From: Nitratiruptor sp. YY08-10
Lineage (GTDB): Bacteria > Campylobacterota > Campylobacteria > Campylobacterales > Nitratiruptoraceae
Reading direction: 5' to 3'
Assembly (NCBI RefSeq): GCF_016629565.1
Contig: NZ_AP023057.1
Coordinates: forward strand, 1,612,001-1,676,000
DNA length: 64,000 bases
Below the pieces are notes generated by a model that saw only the letters and a list, made by a program, of their open reading frames with translations, was not told the origin of the DNA and did not search any database. Shown piece by piece: positions 20,517-28,918 of this stretch (its first letter is position 1; the number at the start of each line of letters is the position of its first letter). Both the position numbers and the translations under genes were made by a program.

Positions 20517-21687
20517 TCTTTTCGCGTTTCTTCTTTTCTATAAAGGGCGCACACTCTTTGCACTGCTTGGAATTATTCTTGGCATTGCTTCACTCGTTTT
20601 CATTGTAGCAGCCATCGAAGGCAGCCAACTCAAAGCAAAAAAGATCATCGACATGCTTGGGAGCGACACTATTTTGATACGCTCGAGCTTTGGAAGTCGC
20701 GTCTCTTTTCGACACATTCCCATGAAACTGGACATTCATCAATACAATCTCATCAAAAAAATAGATGGAATCAAAAGTCTTGACTACTTCTACGTCAAAA
20801 AAGTGAACGTAAAACGGAAGAGTTTTGGGAAAAAACTACTTGTCGAAGGCTTTACACTGGGCACGCTTGAACATTTTGGATATAGGCCAAAATGGGGACG
20901 GTTTTTCTTGCCAAAAGATTTTCAAAATTTTTCCAAAGTAGTCGTCGTTGGACAAGACATTGTCCAGGAGTTTTTTCAAGGAAAAAACCCTTTAGGAAAA
21001 AGCCTATTGATCGGGAAAGAGCCATTTTGGGTTATTGGTGTCTATCAAAAAAGAGGGAAAAGTCCCAGAGGCAACAGCATGGATGAACGTATCATGATGC
21101 CTGTCTCTACATATAGAAAATTTATCCAGCACGAATATCATAAAATATTTGCGATGGTGGCAAAAGTCTCCCGTGACGCCAACTATAAAAGAGTTTTGAA
21201 AGATATTCAGACAATTTTAAACAAAACGCTCAAACCCGATGACTATTTTCTCATCACACCCCAAAAAATCATGAAGTTTCTCTCGATGCTCAGTACATCT
21301 TTGACGCTCTTTTTGGGCATAGCATCTTTCACAGCACTGTTCGTAAGTGGTTTTGTCCTTTCCAATATCTTTCTTATCAACAACAAAACACGAGCGTGGG
21401 AACTTGGTTTGCGGCGAGCAATCGGTGCAACCAAAAAAGATATTTTCCTTCGTATTGTTTTTGAAGCCTCTATAATCGCACTGATGGGAGCACTCCTTGG
21501 AACACTCTTTGGATTTTTGAGTGTGCATTATATCTTGCCTCTGTTGCAAATTCCTGTACTCTATCCCATAAAAGCGTTTTTCATAGCAACTATTTTTTCT
21601 ATTGTCACCGCGTTTTTAGCCGCTTTATCTCCAGCCAAAGAGGCTGCATCACTTAATCCGATAGAAGCATTGAGGCAACGCCTATGA
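20494..21687 (+). CDS. FtsX/MacB-type ABC permease, first copy
   Basis: 397-aa permease. It has an N-terminal transmembrane helix, a large periplasmic MacB-PCD-like domain (about residues 45-265), then three helices with the FtsX fold. The coupling motif GLRRAIGATKKDIF (about residues 305-318) is typical of this class, as is the ending LSPAKEAASLNPIEALRQ. MacB itself is an ATPase-permease fusion, whereas here the ATPase and two permeases are separate, as in YknXYZ and LolCDE. ATG 20494 overlaps the ATPase gene; earlier in-frame starts would add a non-membrane segment. Confidence 0.87.
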   Translation: MVRFYLRDLFAFLLFYKGRTLFALLGIILGIASLVFIVAAIEGSQLKAKKIIDMLGSDTILIRSSFGSRVSFRHIPMKLDIHQYNLIKKIDGIKSLDYFYVKKVNVKRKSFGKKLLVEGFTLGTLEHFGYRPKWGRFFLPKDFQNFSKVVVVGQDIVQEFFQGKNPLGKSLLIGKEPFWVIGVYQKRGKSPRGNSMDERIMMPVSTYRKFIQHEYHKIFAMVAKVSRDANYKRVLKDIQTILNKTLKPDDYFLITPQKIMKFLSMLSTSLTLFLGIASFTALFVSGFVLSNIFLINNKTRAWELGLRRAIGATKKDIFLRIVFEASIIALMGALLGTLFGFLSVHYILPLLQIPVLYPIKAFFIATIFSIVTAFLAALSPAKEAASLNPIEALRQRL

Positions 21688-22877
21688 AATGGCTTTACAT
21701 AGAAGAACTGTACGCTTATCTTGCAAGAAACAAAAAAAGGACCGCTATTGCCATCGCAGGCATTGCACTTGGAGTACTGACATTGGTTCTCATGAGTGGT
21801 ATCAGCGGAGCGATGCGACAAAAGACATTGCAAGAACTTGGGACATTTGGGAGTCGGCTCATTGTCATTGCACCGGGTGATTTAATCGTTTTTGGCCATA
21901 AAAGTGCTACATTGGGCAATGTTCAGACACTCACAATAAGTGATGCTGTTGCGATCCGAGACAAGATTGAAAGCGTAGAAGGTATAGCCTTGATGAAAAA
22001 TGCGATGTTGCCTGTCAGTACCAAAAAGCGCCTGGAACCAAGGGAGATCATAGGCGTCGATAGTGCTTTTTTTTCTCTTTTGGATTTTACATTTTTATGC
22101 GGAGGAACTTTTACAGACTTTCAAAAAGTAGCTGTGATAGGGTCGCAAACAACAAAAGATTTTTTCGACACCTCCTGTCCCCTTGGCCAACATATATGTA
22201 TAGCAAAAATCCCTTTTGCGATTCGAGGAGTCTTGGCTCCTCGTGGCAATATCGGTATGGAAGATTATGATAGCACTCTTTTTATCCCTATACGTGTAAT
22301 GCAAAGGCTTCTTACAAAAAGCAACTGGCTCGATGGTATTTTTGTGCTCTCGAAAAGCAGTGATCAAAACAGATTTCTCATCAAGCAGATCAGCGATCTT
22401 TTACAAAAAAGACACGGCAAAAAAGATTTTAGCGTTATGGAATACGAAGTAGCCAGTACAACTTCGACAAAGATGGAACAACTTTTTTCTATCCTCAGTA
22501 TCATTGTTGCCACGATCGCCTATAGTGTAGGTATCCTTGGTATCATTGCCATAATGGCACTTTCAGTCTATGAAAGGGTGATAGAGATAGCCATTAAGCG
22601 GGTTGTTGGTGCCAGGAAAACAGATATTTTTGGGCAATTTCTACTAGAGTCAACGATACTCAGTATGGCAGGAGCGGTACTGGGCACAGGAGTTGCTCTG
22701 ATTCTTCTTTTTCTTATCGAATATATCGCCCATTGGCCATGGTTTATTCCTATTCAAACATTGATTATAGCAACGATGCTCTCTATAATTATTGGTATCA
22801 TTGCCAGCCTCTATCCGGCCTTCAAAGCCATCTCATTGGAACCTCTGAAAATTCTCAAACTCTATGAAGAGGGCTAA
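21684..22877 (+). CDS. FtsX/MacB-type ABC permease, second copy
   Basis: 397 aa with the same topology as its neighbour: first helix near residues 20-42, a periplasmic domain, and three C-terminal helices with coupling motif IAIKRVVGARKTDIF and ending LYPAFKAISLEPLKILK. The two permeases diverge strongly in their periplasmic domains, so they probably form an asymmetric heterodimer around the single ATPase and the adaptor. It overlaps the first permease gene by 4 bases and ends the operon. The cargo (antibiotic, lipid or peptide) cannot be inferred. Confidence 0.87.
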   Translation: MKWLYIEELYAYLARNKKRTAIAIAGIALGVLTLVLMSGISGAMRQKTLQELGTFGSRLIVIAPGDLIVFGHKSATLGNVQTLTISDAVAIRDKIESVEGIALMKNAMLPVSTKKRLEPREIIGVDSAFFSLLDFTFLCGGTFTDFQKVAVIGSQTTKDFFDTSCPLGQHICIAKIPFAIRGVLAPRGNIGMEDYDSTLFIPIRVMQRLLTKSNWLDGIFVLSKSSDQNRFLIKQISDLLQKRHGKKDFSVMEYEVASTTSTKMEQLFSILSIIVATIAYSVGILGIIAIMALSVYERVIEIAIKRVVGARKTDIFGQFLLESTILSMAGAVLGTGVALILLFLIEYIAHWPWFIPIQTLIIATMLSIIIGIIASLYPAFKAISLEPLKILKLYEEG

Positions 22878-22950
22878 GGCATAATAGCTCTTCATCTCAC
22901 ATTAAAAAGATAGAATGTTTGGTATAAAACCAACGGATTTTGTACACATA

Positions 22951-22979
22951 TTGACTTCGCAAAAGAATCGATTTATAAT
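22951..22979 (+). promoter_or_regulatory. Sigma-70 promoter of the tRNA-Pro/tRNA-Thr unit
   Basis: TTGACT at 22951-22956 and TATAAT at 22974-22979 are separated by 17 bases, near the ideal spacing. The predicted transcription start is about 8 bases before tRNA-Pro. Confidence 0.75.
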
Positions 22980-22993
22980 TTCCATAAAAATTT

Positions 22994-23071
22994 CGGGGTG
23001 TGGCGCAGCCTGGTTAGCGTGCTACCTTGGGGTGGTAGAGGTCGCGGGTTCAAATCCCGCCACTCCGACCA
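22994..23071 (+). tRNA. tRNA-Pro (anticodon GGG)
   Basis: The acceptor stem CGGGGTG pairs with CACTCCG with one G-T pair. The D-arm is GCGC/GCGT, and the anticodon stem CTACC/GGTAG encloses loop TTGGGGT, giving GGG at positions 34-36. The T-arm is CGGGTTCAAATCCCG. CCA is encoded at 23069-23071. This GGG tRNA reads CCC and CCU proline codons. Confidence 0.95.
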
Positions 23072-23113
23072 TTATTTCTTTCCTCCTATGCAATCCTTTC
23101 ATCTATACTTTAA

Positions 23114-23190
23114 GCCAACGTAGCTCAGCTGGCGAGAGCACCTGATTCGTAATCAGGAGGTCACGGGTTCGAGTCCCGTCGTTGGCTCCA
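23114..23190 (+). tRNA. tRNA-Thr (anticodon CGT)
   Basis: The acceptor GCCAACG pairs with CGTTGGC. The anticodon stem CCTGA/TCAGG holds loop TTCGTAA, giving CGT, which reads ACG. The T-arm is CGGGTTCGAGTCCCG, and CCA is encoded at 23188-23190. It lies 42 bases after tRNA-Pro and is probably co-transcribed with it. Confidence 0.95.
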
Positions 23191-23242
23191 CTTTTGAAAC
23201 GTTTTTGAAACACTTTTCAGCTACCATATCTTTTGATTATTT

Positions 23243-23264
23243 TGTAAAATTAATGTAAAATTAA
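23243..23264 (+). repeat. Tandem 11-bp repeat in the leader of the envelope cluster
   Basis: TGTAAAATTAA occurs twice head to tail immediately before the AAAGGA ribosome site of the next gene. Each copy contains a TG-T-AAAAT core that could act as an extended -10 element. Slippage between copies would move or duplicate the promoter. Confidence 0.6.
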
Positions 23265-23279
23265 AAATAAAGGAAATCC

Positions 23280-24668
23280 ATGGTTCAAAAAAGAGTCGCT
23301 TTCATCGCTACTTCTATTATTCTACTTCTTTTTACCGGATGTGGACCGGGACTGAAAAATCTTGGAAAATCATCAGCGCACATGCAAGAAGCTCGGCAAG
23401 CTTCTACAAAAGCACAGTATCAAAATCTTTTTCATAAATACAAAGAAGAAAACAAAACCGATGATTTATTATGGGATTACGAGGCAGGAACTGTTGGCTA
23501 CTATGTACAACACTATAAAGACAGTATCTTTTATTTCGACAAAGCAGAAGAATTGATCAAAAAGTATGATGAAGAGATTTTAGCTTCAAAAGTTCTCAGT
23601 AACGTAGGAGCGGTTCTGACCAACGATACGTTCATGGATTATCGTCCTAGAATCTATGAAAAAATCATGGTCAATACCTATAAAGCAATCGACTTTATCA
23701 ACAAAGGTGATTTCCAAAATGCCAGAATTGAGTTTAACAGAGCGTTAGTCCGAGAAGACAGAGCAAAAGAGTTTTTTGCAAAAGAAATAGGGAATGAGAA
23801 AGAGAAACTTCAAAAAGAAAAAAAGAAAAAACTGCAAAATGTCCAAATAAAAAAACAGACCACAAGTCCGATAGAGAAAAAATACTCCAACCTATTCGCT
23901 TTCAAGCCATACAGAGATTTTACCAACCCATTTACCAACTATCTTGCAGGCATCTACTTTCTAAGCATCGGGGATTATGGAAAAGCAACAAATCTTTTAA
24001 AAGAGTGCTACGGTATGGTAAAAGGAATGGATAGTGGAGCTGAGTATGTTAAGGCTGATTTTGAACTCGCCGACAAAATGAAAGGCTCAGTATTGGCTCG
24101 AAAACAACATTATACTTGGGTGATTTTCATGAACGGCCTCGCTCCAAAAAAAGAGGAGTTGAAAATCAATGTCCCCGTTTTTCTAGTATCCAATAAAGTT
24201 TTATATACTGGTATTGCACTTCCAACGCTGAAAATGAGACCACGGGCTTTCGATGCTCTTGAAGTCAAAACACCAACGGAACAAAAGAAAACAAAAACTG
24301 TAGCAACAATGGATAGAGTTATCAAACTAGAATTCAAAAAACGGTTTCCTATAATTATGACACGGGCTTTGACAAGAACGATCACTCAAACCATCATCCA
24401 AAAACAGCTTCATGACAGAGCAGGTTTTCTAGGAGGACTTGCTGGAGCTGTATATCAAGGTATAATGAACAGAGCAGATACAAGAATGTGGGAGAGACTC
24501 CCAAAAGAGTTTCAAGTTGCAAGAATACAAAGTTCATCGGAAGTGGCTATCTATTCACCCAATGGTGAAATAGCAAGAATCCCAACTGATGCAAATCATG
24601 ATTTTCTTGTATTTGTTACAATCCAGACACCACACAGTGAGCCGATTATCTCATGGCAAAAACTTTAA
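23280..24668 (+). CDS. COG3014-type lipoprotein with TPR-like repeats
   Basis: 462-aa predicted outer-envelope lipoprotein; the signal ends in LLFTGC (Cys about residue 21). Residues about 40-280 are helical and TPR-like (for example DYEAGTVGYY and NYLAGIYFLSIGDYGKATNLL), interrupted by a Lys/Glu-rich linker near 175-200. The C-terminal third is beta-rich and holds a Gly/Ala patch (GFLGGLAGAVYQ). It resembles the uncharacterised COG3014 family, which in other Proteobacteria sits with YcfL- and LpoB-like genes as it does here. It leads the five-gene cluster, with AAAGGA before the ATG. Confidence 0.72.
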   Translation: MVQKRVAFIATSIILLLFTGCGPGLKNLGKSSAHMQEARQASTKAQYQNLFHKYKEENKTDDLLWDYEAGTVGYYVQHYKDSIFYFDKAEELIKKYDEEILASKVLSNVGAVLTNDTFMDYRPRIYEKIMVNTYKAIDFINKGDFQNARIEFNRALVREDRAKEFFAKEIGNEKEKLQKEKKKKLQNVQIKKQTTSPIEKKYSNLFAFKPYRDFTNPFTNYLAGIYFLSIGDYGKATNLLKECYGMVKGMDSGAEYVKADFELADKMKGSVLARKQHYTWVIFMNGLAPKKEELKINVPVFLVSNKVLYTGIALPTLKMRPRAFDALEVKTPTEQKKTKTVATMDRVIKLEFKKRFPIIMTRALTRTITQTIIQKQLHDRAGFLGGLAGAVYQGIMNRADTRMWERLPKEFQVARIQSSSEVAIYSPNGEIARIPTDANHDFLVFVTIQTPHSEPIISWQKL

Positions 24669-24679
24669 AAGGATCAAAA

Positions 24680-25057
24680 ATGAAAAGATGGCTCATAGCA
24701 TTGAGTGTTCTATTTTTACTCACAGGATGCGCCAAAAGTGTCAGCAACGAAGCTGTTTCAAATCCAGATAGAAATATCATAAAAAATAGTTACCTAGAAC
24801 AAAAAGTAGAGATTCTTGATCATCATACACGATATACAAACGGTCTTTTAGAAGCAATGGTTCGGCTTCACAACAAGACAAAAGATTTTCAAGATTTGGA
24901 ATACCGATTTATCTGGCTTGATAGTGATGGATTTGTAGTAGAAAAAGAGCCGTGGCAACCTCTTACGCTCAATGGCCTTGAAACGACACAGGTGAGTTCC
25001 ATTGCCCATTCACCAAATGTTGTTGATTTTAAGTTCGAAATTCGTCAAAAACAGTAA
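24680..25057 (+). CDS. YcfL-like (DUF1425) lipoprotein
   Basis: 125-aa lipoprotein with signal MKRWLIALSVLFLLTGC. The remainder is a small beta-sandwich with the YcfL/DUF1425 pattern: YLEQKVEILDHHTR, a motif on changes to interaction partners, YRFIWLDSDGFVVEKEPWQPL, and an ending of short strands. In E. coli ycfL is next to lpoB, and here it also precedes an LpoB-like gene. ATG 24680 has AAAGGA upstream; earlier in-frame codons lack a signal peptide. Confidence 0.75.
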   Translation: MKRWLIALSVLFLLTGCAKSVSNEAVSNPDRNIIKNSYLEQKVEILDHHTRYTNGLLEAMVRLHNKTKDFQDLEYRFIWLDSDGFVVEKEPWQPLTLNGLETTQVSSIAHSPNVVDFKFEIRQKQ

Positions 25058-25069
25058 AGGAGTTTTTAT

Positions 25070-25714
25070 ATGAAAAAATTGGTACTACTCTCAACCACTG
25101 CCGCTATGCTTTTTTTTAGTGGATGCGCGACTTCCTCGTCGCAAGTGCGTTATATCAATCATGAAAAGGCTGGTACATCAGCACCCGTTTCCCTAGGACT
25201 CGACTATGAAGATATCAATAGAGCAGCACAAAAACTTGTCAACTCTATGCTCAAATCTCCCTACCTTGATAGAATGTATAGGATTAAAATGAGAAAAGAG
25301 GGAAAACCACTTGTTTTGATGATCAGTGACTTTACCAATGATACCACACAAAGACTCGACATAGATCAAATTGTCAAAAAAATAAGAATTGCGCTTTTAA
25401 ACAGTGGAAAATTTATTGTCACTACTGCACTAAGAGCTGGAGGCCCGGAAGATAGAGCGACAATGGAACTTAGAAAGTTAAGAAAAAATAAAGAGTTTAA
25501 TCAAAAAACGATTGCAAAACAAGGAACGGTTATTGCACCAGATTTGAGTCTTTCTGGCAAAATCATCCAACGAACCACTCCTTTGCCAAATGGGGAGCAG
25601 CGAGTGGATTACTATATCCAGATGAGCCTTACAGATGTTACAAGCGGACTCGCTTTCTGGGAAGGTGAAGAGGTTATCAGTAAAGCCGGCAGCAGCAAAG
25701 CTGCACCATGGTAA
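25070..25714 (+). CDS. LpoB-like lipoprotein (penicillin-binding protein activator family)
   Basis: 214-aa lipoprotein (lipobox LFFSGC, Cys about residue 19). A short linker follows, then a TolB-N/CsgG-like alpha/beta domain: LVLMISDFTNDTTQRLDIDQIVKKIRIALLNSGKFIVTT. A long insertion precedes LSLSGKIIQRTTP and VDYYIQMSLTDVTSGLAFWEGE, as in LpoB. E. coli LpoB reaches from the outer membrane to activate PBP1B. Whether this one activates a PBP is unknown, since epsilonproteobacterial PBPs lack the E. coli UB2H docking domain as far as I know. AAAGGAG precedes the ATG. Confidence 0.8.
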   Translation: MKKLVLLSTTAAMLFFSGCATSSSQVRYINHEKAGTSAPVSLGLDYEDINRAAQKLVNSMLKSPYLDRMYRIKMRKEGKPLVLMISDFTNDTTQRLDIDQIVKKIRIALLNSGKFIVTTALRAGGPEDRATMELRKLRKNKEFNQKTIAKQGTVIAPDLSLSGKIIQRTTPLPNGEQRVDYYIQMSLTDVTSGLAFWEGEEVISKAGSSKAAPW

Positions 25715-25735
25715 AATTGAATAAAAGGAGTAAGA

Positions 25736-27046
25736 ATGAAAAAACTGGTAACACTATTGATCGTTTGTATAAGTTTCCTCTATGCCACAGATATAGAGAG
25801 CTGGAAAAACGATTTTATCAAAGCACATGGCAATTTTGGTCAAACAGATGATCATGGAAGAACATTTTACTATGGTGAGGCTACAATCAATGTAACACCC
25901 CTTGATCCAGCCTATGTAAAAGAGTTGGTTCTAGCTTATGAAAAGGCGATGCTCAATCTGCAATCTGACTTTATCCTCCAGACATTTGGACGAGAGACTG
26001 TTCAAAGACTTGCAGAAATCGTAGAAAACGACTCTACGAACGCTGATCAATTTCCTCCTTTACCGGAAGCCCAAAAAATGGCTCAGCAGGGAAAAATCGC
26101 TACCATTTTCAACAAGGCCTTGGATGTTATCGACAAAAAACTTGACAAAGAGTTAGAAAAATTGGGCGTTCCTCCTCAACAACTACAAAAAATGACCGTT
26201 GAGCAACAAAAGACGCTTTTTAAAGATAAATTGAGCTCTCAAATTGTCAAAAAAGCATTTAGCAGTATGGAAGGACTCGTGCCATATCAAGTAAAAATAG
26301 GTACTATAATTACACCGGTAGGAAAAGCGACAAAAGTTGCTATCATTGCTATAACATCACCTAAAACAATCCAGTTTGCCAAAGATATCGCTCGACAGCG
26401 ACCAACGCAAGTTCGCGGAAAACCACATATGTTAAGCGATCTTCTTCCGAAGGCAAAAGAGGATTATCTCAATGAAATAGGACTACGATACAGCTATGAT
26501 GAACAGGGCCGACCGCTGCTCATCTCTTATGGTATGTGGTCTGTCTCGCAAAAAGTCACCTCCCCATCGCGCTATCTCAAAAAGATCGATCTGGCCAAAA
26601 GAAAAGCGAGAATGCGTGCAGAATCTTATATTGGTGATTTTATAAAAACCAATATACAAGCAATTGAAAGCCAAGATGCATCCTCTTTAGAGGAAGAGGT
26701 AGCAAAGAAAATCACTACGGTCGATGCTGCAGGCAACAGCAGTCAAAAAATAAGAGACAACATTAAAGAGACATTGGATAGTTACTTCAAAAAATTCAAA
26801 TCCTCCTCGAACTTTAGTCTTCAAGGAACAAGTGAGGCCTATAACTGGGATTATAAAGAGCCTAAAACAGGTATGATATACGTGGGTTCTGTGGTGACAT
26901 GGAACTATAACCAGCTCAACAATGTCAAAAGATATATTCATCAAAAACACAATACTGCCAAAACAACAAAGACTCAAGCCAAAACAAAATCGTCTGTTAC
27001 AATTGAAAGAGAATCAAAAGTCATCAACGATGTAGAGGATTTCTAA
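25736..27046 (+). CDS. Secreted protein of unknown function in the LpoB/FlgT-like cluster
   Basis: 436 aa with a cleavable-type signal (MKKLVTLLIVCISFLYA). The mature protein is mixed alpha/beta. It has a conserved-looking YYGEATINVTPLDPAYVKE opening, a central segment (VKIGTIITPVGKATKVAIIAITSPKTIQFA), and a later strand-rich region with YDEQGRPLLISYG. The C-terminal 40 residues are Lys/Thr-rich and probably disordered. I do not recognise a characterised domain. It sits 21 bases after the LpoB-like gene and 1 base before the FlgT/CsgG-like gene, so it is very likely part of the same assembly. Confidence 0.7.
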   Translation: MKKLVTLLIVCISFLYATDIESWKNDFIKAHGNFGQTDDHGRTFYYGEATINVTPLDPAYVKELVLAYEKAMLNLQSDFILQTFGRETVQRLAEIVENDSTNADQFPPLPEAQKMAQQGKIATIFNKALDVIDKKLDKELEKLGVPPQQLQKMTVEQQKTLFKDKLSSQIVKKAFSSMEGLVPYQVKIGTIITPVGKATKVAIIAITSPKTIQFAKDIARQRPTQVRGKPHMLSDLLPKAKEDYLNEIGLRYSYDEQGRPLLISYGMWSVSQKVTSPSRYLKKIDLAKRKARMRAESYIGDFIKTNIQAIESQDASSLEEEVAKKITTVDAAGNSSQKIRDNIKETLDSYFKKFKSSSNFSLQGTSEAYNWDYKEPKTGMIYVGSVVTWNYNQLNNVKRYIHQKHNTAKTTKTQAKTKSSVTIERESKVINDVEDF

Positions 27047-27047
27047 T

Positions 27048-28274
27048 ATGAAACGATTGCTTCTTTGTCTTGTTCTATTGAATAGTTTCCTATGGGCTGG
27101 AGCGCACAAAGTTGTCTCCACCCGTGTAGTACAAGGAGTAGGAGAAGGAACAACGCGATCCGAAGCCATCACGGAAGCCTTAGTCGATGCCCTTGGACAA
27201 CTTCAGGGAGTCCGATTGTCGAAAACCGCTTTTTCCAAAGACCAACTCATAGAAACAGACACATCATCAAAATCGGCTTATCTTTACAGCAGCAAAATCA
27301 AAAAGATAACACATGGAAAAGTAAATAGCTATAAAGTTGTTGAGGTGATGGAAATTGAACCGCACCATTATAAAGCCATCGTTGAAGTAACAAAACGCAC
27401 TACCAGATACAATTATAAAGATGTGGGTTACAATCCCCATAATCGCCGTACTTTGGCGGTACTCCCTTTTGAATATAAGCCAACTTATTCGCTACATGGA
27501 ATAACTATCGATGGAAGAGAGCTGAGTCGCCGGCTTACACAATCGATCATCAATAAGTTAACCCAAACAAGAAAATTTACCATTTTGGATAGACAAAATA
27601 GTAAATATTATGAATTCGAGAAAAGTTTCTTACTCTCCCCAGGAACGGATCCTGTTGAACTGGTTCGTATCGGTAAGCGACTTGGGGCAGACTACTTTAT
27701 CATTGGTCAGATATTAGACTTTGGGACTGATGAAAAGGAAGGCAACTATCTATTAGGTCCCGATGAGACTACAGAGGAGGCTTATGCCACAATAGCCTAT
27801 CGCGTTCTTTATGTTCCAAGACAACAGATCAAGTGGTCCGATACTATCGATATAGCATTTGAAGTGCCTCCTACCAAAAGAGCTGAAAGTCTTACCGTAA
27901 AAGCAGGAGATAAAATAGCTCAAGTTTTAGTTGATCAAATAATGTTCAATATTTATCCGCCACGTATCGTTCGCTCTTCTGGTAAACATATCATTCTTAA
28001 TATGGGAGGCAACACCCTCCATCCGGGAGATAGATTTGAAATATATGCTCTGGGCAAAAAAATATATGATCCCTATACAAAAGAGTCTTTAGGACGTGAA
28101 GAGATAAAGATAGGAGAGCTGGAAATAACAAAGGTTTTACCTAAATTTTCCTATGCAAAAGTTATAGAAGGAAAAGCAAAAAAAGGAGCAATTATCAGAC
28201 CGGCAGCAAGCAATTACAATGAAAATCAAAATGTAGGCAAAGAGTCCATGTTTGAGGAGATGTTCCACAAGTGA
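27048..28274 (+). CDS. FlgT/CsgG-like secreted protein
   Basis: 408 aa with signal MKRLLLCLVLLNSFLWA. Three parts can be seen. An N-terminal region has an EGTTRSEAITEALVDALGQLQG helix, like FlgT-N. A middle CsgG/TolB-like domain contains RRTLAVLPFEYK, RKFTILDRQN and RLGADYFIIGQILDFG. A C-terminal strand-rich domain contains HIILNMGGNTLHPGDRFEIYALG. That order parallels Vibrio FlgT, a flagellar H-ring protein, but no flagellar genes are nearby. It has no lipobox Cys, unlike CsgG. The stop overlaps the mobA GTG start by 4 bases. Confidence 0.72.
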   Translation: MKRLLLCLVLLNSFLWAGAHKVVSTRVVQGVGEGTTRSEAITEALVDALGQLQGVRLSKTAFSKDQLIETDTSSKSAYLYSSKIKKITHGKVNSYKVVEVMEIEPHHYKAIVEVTKRTTRYNYKDVGYNPHNRRTLAVLPFEYKPTYSLHGITIDGRELSRRLTQSIINKLTQTRKFTILDRQNSKYYEFEKSFLLSPGTDPVELVRIGKRLGADYFIIGQILDFGTDEKEGNYLLGPDETTEEAYATIAYRVLYVPRQQIKWSDTIDIAFEVPPTKRAESLTVKAGDKIAQVLVDQIMFNIYPPRIVRSSGKHIILNMGGNTLHPGDRFEIYALGKKIYDPYTKESLGREEIKIGELEITKVLPKFSYAKVIEGKAKKGAIIRPAASNYNENQNVGKESMFEEMFHK

Positions 28275-28831
28275 TCTGCGTTATATTTGCTGGCGGGAAA
28301 AGCTCACGAATGGGAAGGGACAAATCCCTTCTCTCATTTGGAGACAAACCACTTATTCAGTATCAGTTTGAGCGTCTGCTTCCTCTTTTTGATGAGGTTT
28401 ACATCTCCTCAAAGAGCGAGAAATTCAACTTCACCGCTCCACTCATTCTTGACAGCAGCGATATTTACGCGCCAACTCCCGCATTTTTGGATATTTTTCA
28501 AAATCTTGAAGAGTTTTTCGCCATAAGTGTCGATGCTCCTTTTATCGATAAACCGATCATAGAAAAACTGATTGAAGAAGCAAAAAAATATCCAAATAAA
28601 GACGCCATTATCGCAAAAACCAATTTCCCCCATCCTCTTATAGGAATCTACCGCAAATCGATTCAATCAAAGATAGAAAATGCTCTCGAAACAAACAATC
28701 TTAAGCTCAACTCTATTTTAAAAGAAGCAAATACCCATTATGTGGACTTTCAAGAGGATGAAAGATTTTTAAATCTCAACTATCCCGATGAATACAAAAA
28801 AGCTTTGCAACTCAAAAAAGTTTTGCTATAA
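28271..28831 (+). CDS. mobA: Molybdenum cofactor guanylyltransferase
   Basis: 186-aa enzyme that attaches GMP to molybdopterin to form the bis-MGD cofactor of DMSO-reductase-family enzymes such as periplasmic nitrate reductase. The GTP-binding signature FAGGKSSRMGRDKSLL is at residues 6-21. ISVDAPFID contributes the metal-binding Asp, and LIGIYRKS is the later family motif. It starts with GTG overlapping the FlgT-like stop, which couples a cofactor gene to an envelope cluster. moaC follows 0.8 kb later. Confidence 0.9.
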   Translation: MICVIFAGGKSSRMGRDKSLLSFGDKPLIQYQFERLLPLFDEVYISSKSEKFNFTAPLILDSSDIYAPTPAFLDIFQNLEEFFAISVDAPFIDKPIIEKLIEEAKKYPNKDAIIAKTNFPHPLIGIYRKSIQSKIENALETNNLKLNSILKEANTHYVDFQEDERFLNLNYPDEYKKALQLKKVLL

Positions 28832-28832
28832 T
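28827..28832 (+). promoter_or_regulatory. -10 box for tRNA-Lys inside the mobA stop
   Basis: TATAAT at 28827-28832, with TG two bases earlier (TGCTATAAT), overlaps the mobA stop codon. It lies 10 bases before the tRNA-Lys 5' end, so the tRNA can be transcribed independently of mobA. Confidence 0.6.
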
Positions 28833-28842
28833 TTCGACTCTT

Positions 28843-28918
28843 GACCCGTTAGCTCAGTTGGTAGAGCAACTCCCTTTTAAGGAGTGGGCCGTTGGTTCGA
28901 ATCCAACACGGGTCACCA
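28843..28918 (+). tRNA. tRNA-Lys (anticodon TTT)
   Basis: The acceptor GACCCGT pairs with ACGGGTC. The anticodon stem ACTCC/GGAGT holds loop CTTTTAA, giving TTT. The T-arm is TTGGTTCGAATCCAA. CCA is encoded at 28916-28918. The next base begins the stop codon of the convergent gene. Confidence 0.96.

Noticed and set aside
28826-28918. Integration site or genomic island at tRNA-Lys
   Set aside because: No integrase, no repeat of the tRNA 3' end nearby, and the genes on both sides are housekeeping or compositionally similar.
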